Shown one piece after another: positions 13,209-22,260 of a DNA stretch of 64,000 nt; the stretch's first letter is position 1, and each line of letters starts with the position of its first letter. The stretch covers positions 48,903,342-48,967,341 of the forward strand of contig NC_029520.1 in the NCBI RefSeq assembly GCF_001577835.2. The letters are read 5' to 3'. Origin of the DNA: Coturnix japonica (Eukaryota; Chordata; Aves; Galliformes; Phasianidae). The notes below the pieces were generated by a model. That model was not told the DNA's origin. It saw nothing but the letters and a program-made list of their open reading frames with translations, and did not search any database. The translations under genes were made by a program, and so were the position numbers.

Positions 13209-13400
13209 CAGTCCGGCCACGTGCCTCGGAACAGGGCCGATGTCGCGGCCATGGAGGCCCAGGGCAGCTGAGGGGGGGCGAGAATGGAGCCAAAGGTGTG
13301 GGGATGGGGCCGTCTGGTGATGACACACGTGCATCACAATGCAGGGCTGGCATCGAGGCCAGCAGCGGGCAGCGCTGCTCCACTTTGGCCTGGGCCAGCG
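13209..13400 (+). other. Probable non-coding first exon and promoter area, ITPRIPL1-like copy 2
   Basis: CpG-rich block homologous to 10,650-10,838. Homology starts at 'cagtccggccacgtgcctcg' (E-box CACGTG at 13,218-13,223) and ends at donor 'ccagcg' followed by 'gtgagtgc' at 13,401. The intron 13,401-13,678 ends in 'ctcttccag', directly followed by ATC ATG. First exon and intron are as similar between the two copies as the coding start is, which fits a recent duplication or gene conversion. Transcription is inferred, not seen. Confidence 0.6.
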
Positions 13401-13681
13401 GTGAGTGCAGCAGGCAGGGGGAAGGCTGTGCTGGCCGCGGCGTGAACAGCGGCCCGCGAGGGTGTTGGGAGCCTGCAGTGCCGGCAGCGAGCCGCTCAGG
13501 GCAGCCTGTAGCGGCTCTCTGGGCAGTCAGCAGCAGCTCTGGCCTCAGCCCCCGCTGCCTCCCAGCTCCCTCGGCCCCGCTCCTACCTGACCCAGGGGCT
13601 GCGGCTCCTGGCCCCGCCCCCAGCCGTGCGCGAGCTCCCACCCAGCCCCACTGACCTCCCCTCTCTCATCTCTTCCAGATC

Positions 13682-14938
13682 ATGGCTTTGGCGTTTTTCT
13701 TCGCCTTGTTGGCGCAGAGATTGGCTTTTGTTGGTGATGAGTTCGATGCAGAAACACTTGAACGCATGCGTCAGCGTGAGGTGTTTCTGCAAGAGCAGAT
13801 GATACTGCAGTGGCAGCACGTAGAAAACCTGGGGCAGAGCTGGATGGGCATTCGTGCCTTGCTCTTCTCTGTGTTGCTTTACTGGAATGTTTTTAGTCTG
13901 TTTGTTCTTCTCTTTTGGTTCATGTGGAAGATCTATAAAAAGTTCCAGAGAGTTGAAGGCAGAGATGATGAGGAGAGCTCCAGCAGTGAGGAGGAGCAGC
14001 AGGAGCAGGAGCAAGAGGAAGTGGAAAAGGAGGACTTTTTCTTTGCTGATATGTTCTGGCCGACCCAAAGCCGTCAAGGCAACTGTGAACATATACTCTT
14101 GCTGTCTCGTCACCTCATCCGTTTCTGTCAGCGTCTCCTGTCAGGTACTTTCTATCCAGTGCCGCAGATCCCCATCGGAGTGGGCAGTGCCTATGAAGGC
14201 TGGTGTCCCCCTGAGAATGAACCCATCTTCTGCCTGCTTGTGCCCCTGTCAGCCCCCCGTGGGCATGTTTTCCACCTGGATCTGGGCACCCCAGGGGAGC
14301 TGCCAGCAAGGAACTCCCGTATCCGTGTAGATCTGGAATGCACGTGCGGGAGGGAGCAGGAGATGGGTATGCAGTGCTTCCTCCACAGCTCCAAGGAAGA
14401 GCTGGGAAATCAGCACTCCGGCCTTCTACACGAACTCTGCACGGACTCCTACCTAGATGCGGAAAAGATTGCCTACTGGTTCTACGCTTTGATCAAAAAT
14501 GCCTGGAAATGCTTGCCTGACTCAACAACAACCAGAATAAATGTGGTGCTGCTCAGGCGCTCCTGCAAGCTTTCTGTGAGACGCTGCAACAAAAGAACCC
14601 TCACGGTTCAGACAATTTTTGGTGTACAACAAGACGATACAGACATCTTTCTGACCAGCGAGGAGACAGAGGCTGTTATTGTTCCCAGCATGACCTGGCC
14701 ACAGAGTTGTGCGGTGGCTGAGGCAAAGTTCTTCCAGCACGTAGCCACCAATGCACAGGATGACAATTTCTACCTCAGATATATGCAAGTGGCTGCCTAT
14801 ATCCTGGAGGGCCACACCTTCTCTTCCTATGAAATGAAGACCGTGGTCATGCACCTCCTGACTGCCATCCCTTTGGAAAGCTGGCATGGGATCTATTTCC
14901 TGGAGCGGGTGGATGACATCTTGTGCTACCTGCGCTGA
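13682..14938 (+). CDS. ITPRIPL1-like: ITPRIPL1-like membrane protein (copy 2), 418 codons to a premature-looking TGA
   Basis: The predicted protein has a hydrophobic N-terminus (MALAFFFALL, signal-like) and a short helical segment (LERMRQREVFLQEQM, residues 26-40). A membrane segment follows at about 57-82 (ALLFSVLLYWNVFSLFVLLF), then a basic stop-transfer stretch and a Glu/Ser/Gln-rich acidic linker (about 94-118). From about 135 comes the ITPRIP/Mab-21-type domain, with FYPVP, GVGSAYEGW (166-174), APRGHVFHL and LCTDSYLD. Family members are single-pass membrane proteins; ITPRIP binds the IP3 receptor, and mammalian ITPRIPL1 has been reported as a ligand of CD3-epsilon. The role of this copy is unknown. 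The start follows a consensus acceptor and is shared with copy 1. The frame stops at TGA 14,936-14,938, where copy 1 has TGC (Cys). Codons for the usual C-terminus continue in the same frame to 15,145. It may be a nearly intact gene, a young pseudogene or a base error. Confidence 0.8.
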   Translation: MALAFFFALLAQRLAFVGDEFDAETLERMRQREVFLQEQMILQWQHVENLGQSWMGIRALLFSVLLYWNVFSLFVLLFWFMWKIYKKFQRVEGRDDEESSSSEEEQQEQEQEEVEKEDFFFADMFWPTQSRQGNCEHILLLSRHLIRFCQRLLSGTFYPVPQIPIGVGSAYEGWCPPENEPIFCLLVPLSAPRGHVFHLDLGTPGELPARNSRIRVDLECTCGREQEMGMQCFLHSSKEELGNQHSGLLHELCTDSYLDAEKIAYWFYALIKNAWKCLPDSTTTRINVVLLRRSCKLSVRRCNKRTLTVQTIFGVQQDDTDIFLTSEETEAVIVPSMTWPQSCAVAEAKFFQHVATNAQDDNFYLRYMQVAAYILEGHTFSSYEMKTVVMHLLTAIPLESWHGIYFLERVDDILCYLR

Positions 14939-15145
14939 TGTGTGGAGGAGGTACGTCTGAACCATTTCTTCGTAGGAAATGAGGACGTGCCTGCGGAGAT
15001 TATCTTGCCGGAGGAATTCCGAACGTCCCAACCACTCAACCTCTTCCGGCACCTGGTGCAGAATCCAGAGAGACATGAGCAGGCACTGCAGGATGTGGAC
15101 GAGCTTCAAGATCGGCTTGTAAGGCTGCTGCTCTATAGGAAATAA
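14939..15145 (+). pseudogene. ITPRIPL1-like: C-terminal 67-68 codons of ITPRIPL1-like copy 2, beyond the in-frame TGA
   Basis: Directly after the TGA the same frame continues CVEEVRLNHFFVGNEDVP, then PLNLFRHLVQNPERHEQ and RLVRLLLYRK, and ends at a normal TAA. It aligns with the last part of copy 1 (CVEEKRLNHFFIGNEDVP and on). This is the expected family C-terminus, so the full-length product would be about 486 residues. With the TGA in place this part is not translated unless the stop is read through. Confidence 0.8.
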
Positions 15146-15167
15146 GAGACGCCCATTTGTCTCACAG

Positions 15168-15401
15168 ATGAGCACGCTGGACATGGAGAAGACGTCACTC
15201 AGCAGGCAGTGGGAATTGCTCCCAAATGTTTTCTCCACACTGGGACAGCCAGACCCCATGCCGATGAAGAGGGTGCTGCGTGGACTCTTGAAGCAGAGAC
15301 TCTTCAGACCATCAGGGCAGAGAGCATCCGGCATCTCGGAGTGAGCCTGTTTGCCCTGGGAACATTCCTCTACAAAAACGGGCAATGGAAGGCCACAGGA
15401 A
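15168..15401 (+). other. Insert between two copies of the C-terminal segment; 58-codon open frame
   Basis: This stretch separates the copy 2 C-terminus from a second copy of that C-terminus and is absent at the equivalent place in copy 1. It has an uninterrupted 58-codon frame from ATG 15,168 to TGA 15,342-15,344 (MSTLDMEKTSLS, then LGQPDPMPMKRVLRGLLKQR). I do not recognise the peptide. It may be a diverged piece of another ITPRIPL1-like unit or chance. Confidence 0.35.
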
Positions 15402-15535
15402 TTCTGAGCGTCCCAACTGCTCAACCTCTTCCAGAACCTGGTGCAGTATCCAGGCAGACATGAGCAGGTGCTGCAGTAGGTGGAGGAGCTGCAAAATCGG
15501 CTCGAAATCCTGCTGATCTCTGAGAACTAAGAGAC
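15402..15535 (+). pseudogene. ITPRIPL1-like: Duplicated ITPRIPL1-like C-terminal fragment
   Basis: A partial second copy of the last coding segment. 'gaattctgagcgtcccaact' through 'gacatgagcaggtgctgcag' and 'gagaactaagagacgcccac' parallels 15,014-15,160 of copy 2. Translated pieces are SQLLNLFQNLVQYPGRHEQ and VEELQNRLEILL, with an in-frame stop inside. It is separated from the first copy by ~390 bp and has no gene body of its own, so it probably arose by local tandem duplication or unequal exchange among family members. Confidence 0.75.
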
Positions 15536-16030
15536 GCCCACTTGTCCCACAGATGAGCAGCTACAGCAGGCTACGTCTGATGGATTTCAAAAGAAGCTGC
15601 TTACTTAAGACAGCGTTTGGAGTATTGCAAGAACACGAGGACATCTATCCGAGCAGCCAGGAGACAGAGACAGCACCACCCGTATCCATGTAGCCACCGG
15701 CATTTCTGCGTATGCCATGTTAGTCCAGCCTTTTAGATGCCGGGACCACATGGAGTGAAGAAGAATCATCTTTGTCCACACTGAAAATATAGTTAAATAG
15801 TTAAATATAGTTAAATAGTTATAGTTAATGTAGATCAGAAAATGTTTTAATAATATACATCGATATCTCATCAATGTATATGTTTTAATAAATTAATAAA
15901 AATAATTTAAAAATTAATAAAAATAATAAAAATTAAAAATTTTAATAAAAATGTTTATAAAATTAATAAAAATTTAAAAACAAACAAAACTAGCGGTATA
16001 TGTGCCCTTCTTTTGGTGAAACTAATGCAT
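15536..16030 (+). other. 3' UTR-like tail of copy 2 with AT-rich low-complexity run
   Basis: Starts with the same 3' flank as copy 1 ('gatgagcagctacagcaggc', 'gatgccgggaccacatggag'). It then expands into TTAAATAG and AATAAAAATTT-like repeats at about 15,780-15,985, with several possible AATAAA signals. It ends with the unit-edge block 'cccttcttttggtgaaacta', where a CR1 element adjoins. Confidence 0.6.
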
Positions 16031-16505
16031 CATCTTTTGGACACTGGTGGATGGCAAGCTGGATACAAGCCAGCAATATGTCCTCATAGGCTAGGAAGCC
16101 AGTTGTATCATGGGCTGCATCTAAAGCAGTTGTCAGCAGGTCAGAGAGGGGATCCTGCCCCTCTGCTCTGGGCTGGTGAGACCTCATCTAGATAGCACGT
16201 CCAGATGGGGAGTCCTCAGTACAGGAGAAACGTGGAGCTGTTGGAGTGCAGCCAGAGGAGGGCCACAAAAACAATCCAAGGCATGGAACAGCTTCCTTCA
16301 AGGACAGACTGGGAGAGCTGGAGCTGTGCAGCCTGGAGAGGAGACAACTCCATGGAAAGCTGAGAGTAGCCTTTCAGTATCTACTAGAAGGCTGTAAGAA
16401 AGAAAGGGACAGACTCTTTCGGATGGTCTGCTGTGGTAGAACAAGGCAAATAGTTTCAAAGTAAGAGAGAGAAGATTTATACTGGATAGACTTCACAAAG
16501 AAAGA
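16031..16505 (+). repeat. CR1 LINE fragment, about 0.47 kb
   Basis: Plus-strand CR1 without its last ~200 bases. Recognisable blocks are 'gatcctgcccctctgctctg', 'ctggtgagacctcatctaga', 'ggagctgttggagtgcagcc', 'gagagctggagctgtgcagc' and 'aagaaagggacagactcttt'. Its position against the right edge of the duplicated ITPRIPL1-like unit makes it a possible duplication boundary. Confidence 0.9.
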
Positions 16506-19500
16506 TCCTGAACAGACTAAAGTCAAGACTGGGGCATTCTAACCTGGGTAGAATTGGCAAAAGCACTAGGGTAAGGTAATTATATAGGCTAAGGGAGAGT
16601 TTGGTACAGCACAGAATGAGTGTGCTCATTTTTGAGATTATTTTCTTCCTGTTGCCATAAAAAGTACAGATCATCCCTAAAAACAATGGACTGGTAACAG
16701 ACATTGTATGGAAACGTAAGGTAGCAACAGTATCAGAAGACTGTGAGCCTGAGACACTCAACCAATGAGTGCCAGGAGAGGTTTTACCTACGTTAAAGTT
16801 TAGTACATCAAGGTGAGGACAATAATTTTGTATTAGAGAGTTAACCAAGATAGATTAGGAAGCCTACAGCAGAACCAAAACCTACGTCCAAGTCTTCATT
16901 ACATACAAGGTAAACTTTTTCCAATGCTCCTTAGAAGGGAAAGTTTAAACATTGGCGGACAAAACTGAAGAAAGTTATCAACATTTTTGCCCTGAATAAA
17001 TAAACCTACTTCCATTGAAGGCTGCCATCTCACAGCACAACCCCGCCTCATCAGAATCTAAGGAGAAAAAGTTGCTCTTCCTGAGCCATCCTCAACTGAT
17101 TTCGTTTGAAGTATTTACAGACAGTTTGAATAACAGAGGCTCCACCTTCCACTCCAGATTTTTGCTATTCTTAGAGCCAAAGTTCTTATTCTAGTTTAAA
17201 CCTCCCTTGTTTTAAATTGTTACTGCTTCTACCCACCATGTACTTCAACAGATCATTCTGCTGCTCTTTGAAGCCACTTACAGACTTAATGCTAATGAAG
17301 GCTGTTTTCTTTCTCCTTTAGTTTTATCTGTATTCAAGAGACACTGCTCTTTCTATCTTCCCACCTAACAAATCAATTTTCCAGGTCCACCGTCAGCACC
17401 ACACTCCTCACCTAGCCTGTCTCTCCCTGACCACATTCCTCCTGGAGGACAGTGCTCACCTGAGAGCCATGCCAACTCCCTAGCTGCTTTGCTTCCAGTG
17501 CCAGCCAGGAATAGTGACATGACTGGAAGAAGACACGAACGTTTCAGGCTCTGGATTGCAGCACTAGGTAAAAGCAGATTTAATTTCAAAACATTGGCAC
17601 AGAGAATGCTGCTAGTTCTTTCCAACTGTCAGCTCATTGGCAGGGGCACCGCTTGACTTTCAGTGCCAATCTGTCTTTAGGTATCAGAGCCTATAAACCT
17701 GCAGATGGAGTTTTGCACAAGCAGAAGCTAACATGTCAGTTTGATTGTAGGATCAACTGGCCACGATCCAACAGCACAGTCTTCCCTGCTATTTGTCCAT
17801 GGGTCCGAGTGAACAGGGAGCTGAACTTCTCAGAGTTAAGGCACAAGCCAGCAATCCCTTGCTCCCTCTCCCTTAAGAAAGGAGATGCAACAGACTGACA
17901 ATAAGAGCTAGCAGTGTGAAGATGTTCATCAGTATATATTTATTTGTTCCACAGGGAAGCAGCTATAAAAATTATACCCTGGACTCATAGCTGCATTCCT
18001 GCCTGTTGCATCAGTGCACAAGCTAGTAACACCAAGTTCATGGTATCTGGGGATCTTTCATTTGTTTTGTACAAGTTTGACCTTAACACCTTCATTACCA
18101 AGTGCTTGACTCTGCTCAGATCTTGGGCCTTCCTGAGCATGATCAGAACATGACGTAAAGGTTTCTTTCACACTATAACCAGGGATGCATGAAATGCATG
18201 GGAAAAAAAAAAATAAATCCATGAAAACCAGGACATAGAAGAATATAGAATAAAAGCAGCTTAGACAGCCAAGGAGCTTTGAGGGTGATCCTGAAAACTG
18301 TCTCACTACAGCCACACACATCTATCCCTTTCACTCCAAACTACCTAGAATTTAAGTGAAGCTTAGTATCATACAAGAGAGAGCTGAGGGATATATCAAT
18401 GTTTTTCCAACAAGTAAGAAAATTATTTTAGGAAACATTAACAGCATTGAGTCTTATCCATTTAGCTTTTGAAAATAATTCAGATACATTTAAACTGCTG
18501 CAACTCAGCCAATAAGTAAAAACACCTTTCTAACAAGCATCTTTGCAATAATAGCCTTTCAGGACATTCACTTATACATATTCTTTCTAGTTGCCAAATA
18601 TACACTCATGCCTAAATATTCAGCAGATAATTTGAGGTTTCTGAATGTGACATTATGAACAGTATTCCTCTCAAAGCAGTTGGAATACATTATGACTCAC
18701 ACATAACAATTGCCTTCAGCATAAGAAGTAATTAAAACTGGAGTATTTTATCAGAAGGTTATTAATTTTGGAATCTAAAATAATGAGGATTAGAAAGAGG
18801 TGGGAGGGGAGGAAAGCTACTAGATGACTCAAATTTAAAACATCATTTAAGGCAGGATGAGTACAGTCATAAAAGTGGCAATTGATGAAAAATTAAGACA
18901 GATTATGTCTGAGGTAAAAGTCTACTCAGGACTACAGCAGTTCCTCCAGTCACAGCTACAGGTCATCTACCAAGTCACCATGGGGAAAAAACAAAAAGTA
19001 CCCATCATGGCAAGTTTGTCATGAGCTTAACAGGAGATTGCCATGATACAGAACTTTTAAGGACTCAGTTGTATCTCACTGCCACAAAGACTGTAATCAG
19101 ATGCACAAATAGGTGAACTGCACATAGGATGCAAAATATTCCAAGCCATTCACTAGTGACAGAGCCGAGACAGGGTTTTCTCATCTGTAGCAGTATAGTT
19201 ATTGGCTAGGTGAGGAGAGGCTGGAGGAAATCATGAGACGCAGACCTCTAGAAGATGTCTGAAGAAACACAGAAATGGCTTAGCCATGAAAAGAGAAATA
19301 TAAAAGGACACAAAGCCATCTTCAGATATCTAAGTGAGCTAGAAGAGTGGAAGTAAGCCCCTCTCTACAATCAGGATAGCGAAGGCAAGGAGGAGCAAGC
19401 ATAAATTGTAGCAGGGGAAAATCCAGGCTGCAAAAGCTTCAACATTTCTAACATTCAGAACAGCAAAGGAGCTGATGGGAAGGGGCTTTGAGGACCCCAT

Positions 19501-19921
19501 TTCTGAAGGATTTTAAGCACAGTGCCATGAGATGTGTACATAAGGAATGGCAAGAATGGCTATGTTTATGCTGTGGGGCAGGAGGATGCCTTGGAAAACT
19601 ACTTGCTGGTCATGGATGATAAGGAGCAGCCATTTCCTATGACTATCAAAAGGGCAAAGTTCTGTTCCCGCTCATACAAAATCAAGCATGCAGCTTGGCA
19701 GGTGGTAGTAGGTAGTGAGCATTCCCTAGTATTTAGAGAATTTATAACATTCAACATGGGATGACTGCTTCTCTCACATATGGGAATGCATCTTATCAAA
19801 AATTATCTCATTAGAAATGTTTAACTTCTCCATTTTGTAGTCAAAATGACCCACACAGAGCTCAACATGAGGTAACATCCAACAAACTTTTAGTGGGAAT
19901 TCAGAGAGCCCTCATTTTTTA

Positions 19922-19952
<31 letters not shown>

Positions 19953-22036
19953 TGGAAGCATGAATATTAAACCGATTTTCCCTACTGCATTTTTTGTCCT
20001 TTATAAAAAAGTAATGAAGTTTTTCTGAGTATTTATAGTACTTCATGAATTTGGGATGAGTACTAGTAAATGGCTTAAGAGCTAGCAGAACAATAGTAAA
20101 TACATTTGGACTTGCACTTCTGATGTGATAGATCCTCTTCCCTTGTTTCTAATCAGTGATGGACAGCCTGCACATTAGGGTTTGAAATGTGTGAACTTAC
20201 ACAAGATATAATTAACTTTATAGAGACTAGGTCTTCCAAATTAGTTTTGCCTTCTATCTAATAGATCTGGTCCTGGAAACCCCAAAATACACAGGCAATG
20301 GGGAACACTAGTGCTAAGAAATCATGAAGGGAATAAACTCGAGTAACTACAGGTGTGTTCAGCTGAGTGAACAATACAGCAGGAGCAGATATCAAACTGG
20401 TCTACAGTTCTTGTGCTTCCATTTAAAACAACCCCAATTCCAACAACGACCTGCTAGCACAAACAGGATCATCCTGACTGAAAAACGTACAGAGAGAAAT
20501 AAAGTCCACTGAAGAATAACATGGCCTGTTATATGAGTGACTAAACAGACAAAGTGCTTTAAGACCAGAAAAGAGATGCCTGGGAGAGGAAGGAAAAATT
20601 ACATCAGATCTACAGAAACAGGACTACCTCCTCCGCACCAGCCAGCAAGTAGTTATTTCCTATCATTTCAAACATAATAGCAGATACAAGACTGCCACTC
20701 CAGGCAGCCATTTCCACAAATTCACAGATGGAAAGGCCAAACTCTTTGAGGCAGTGTGTTACCTCCTACCTTCTGGTAGAAAACTATGGTGCAGCACATG
20801 TGACTCGTAGGTTGTGTGTTTGCCATTGTGACAGAAAGAAGGAACCACTCTCTGCTGTATTTATTGAGAAGCACTGAACAAAGAAAGCAAAGTATCCAGG
20901 TCTCTAGTAAAGAAAACTATTTTCACTTCCCCAGTATTTACATGATTCCTATCTTCTTCCTCCCACACCTCTCTGGGAAGACAAATAATTGTGCAGTGTG
21001 TGTAGATCAGTGGCTGGGGAGGATCTTGCTTCTGAGCTCACTTTCTTTCTCATGCTATAGAGCAGCAAACCAGTACAAGCTCATTAGAGGGCAGGATGCC
21101 TTTCCTTTGCACAAAAACTGTACTGAAGAGAGGAGAAACAAACTTCTGAATTTCTTCTCCAAAACACATGGCAGGAAACTCTGCCTGCACACTAAGGACA
21201 CTGCTGTTATCAATTCTCACCAACTGGCAAAACACAAGATACAGGATTTCCCCTCCTCTTATAACATAAATTAACTTCAGCCAGATCAGAAATGACAAAT
21301 ACAAGTCCTGCAAGGAGCACTGGCATCTGCATTGCATTGGTAGTTGGCGTCCCAAAAGCACATGCCTACTCCATGACTAGAAGGTATTAGCAATATCCAC
21401 AGGATCACTTAATGAACCCTGTCTATACCTTGCCAGCCTTGCTGCCTCCTCTCCAACCAGCAGTCAAGTGAACAGTTGCTTTCTGCTTTCAAATTGCTGA
21501 CGGTAGCTGGGAGAGATTTTCCTTGGTTAGAAAAGCTAAGCATTAAGAAAGCTCTAACTCTCCTCTTTGCTTAGCTATGGTTGGGCACTTCCGTTGATAA
21601 TTTTCAACCACCTATAAATATTTTACCTAAAAGTAGTACATAAACTTCTCTTAGTCCAAAAGCAAGCATTTTACAGCTTGCAAAGCATTAGTGAGCATGC
21701 AGTATGGGCCACATGTTGCAGAGAGCTGTCTGGGGACACCTTGGAAGACATCCTAGCCACAGGGTTTTCATAGTCAAAATGCATTTTCATGGCTTAGAGA
21801 CAAAAACAACTTGCTTCTCCACACAGACCTGAGAGCAATTTGTAAGTGGCAGGGCTTGGATCTGGTGTCCTGATGTACAGTTTCAGGTCCTGACAGTACT
21901 AACAGGAACACACAAAGCCTTGACACACCAGCTCCAGTATGGGCTCAATAAGCAGTATAAGCTCAGAACCTCTCATCAGGAAATCCAAGCAATAAGGCAA
22001 TCAGACAAAAAAAAAAACAAAAACAACACATCACAA
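16506..22036. other. Gene-free stretch
   Basis: No supported gene over ~5.5 kb. A T-run of 24 lies at 19,930-19,953. Around 19,200-19,430 there is faint resemblance to the middle of a CR1 ('ggtgaggagaggctggagga'), too degraded to call. The 152-codon plus frame at 20,816-21,274 and the 123-codon minus frame at 16,477-16,848 show no domain and are taken as chance. Confidence 0.5.
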
Positions 22037-22260
22037 GATAGAATCATAGAATCATTAAGGTTGGAAAAGATCTCTAAGATTCCCAGGCCCAACCCCACAC
22101 ACACCATGCCCATTGACCATATCCCTCAGTACCACATCTCCATAATTCTTGATTGCCTCCAGTGACAGTGACTGCACCACCTCCCTGGGCAGCTGTGCCA
22201 TTGCATCATCACTCTTTCTGGGAAGAGATTTTTTTCCCTAACATTCAACCTGAGATACTG
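22037..22260 (-). repeat. CR1 LINE 3' fragment
   Basis: Opens 'gatagaatcatagaatcatt', then 'aaggttggaaaagatctcta'. It continues through 'gcccattgaccatatccctc', 'ggcagctgtgccattgcatc' and 'gggaagagatttttttccct', the full set of landmarks of a 5'-truncated avian CR1 of the F/B-like type. Confidence 0.95.

Noticed and set aside
14936-14938. Selenocysteine or programmed read-through at the TGA
   Set aside because: The family has no known selenoprotein, the base after TGA is T rather than the CTA context typical of read-through, and the neighbouring copy is a plain pseudogene. A simple nonsense change is likelier.
14522-15424. A 300-codon minus-strand open frame
   Set aside because: It lies antisense to ITPRIPL1-like copy 2 and its duplicated tail. 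The sense strand shows clear family homology; the antisense product resembles nothing and is a shadow frame.
19200-19430. Possible internal CR1 segment
   Set aside because: Only short scattered word matches; it cannot be aligned by eye with confidence.
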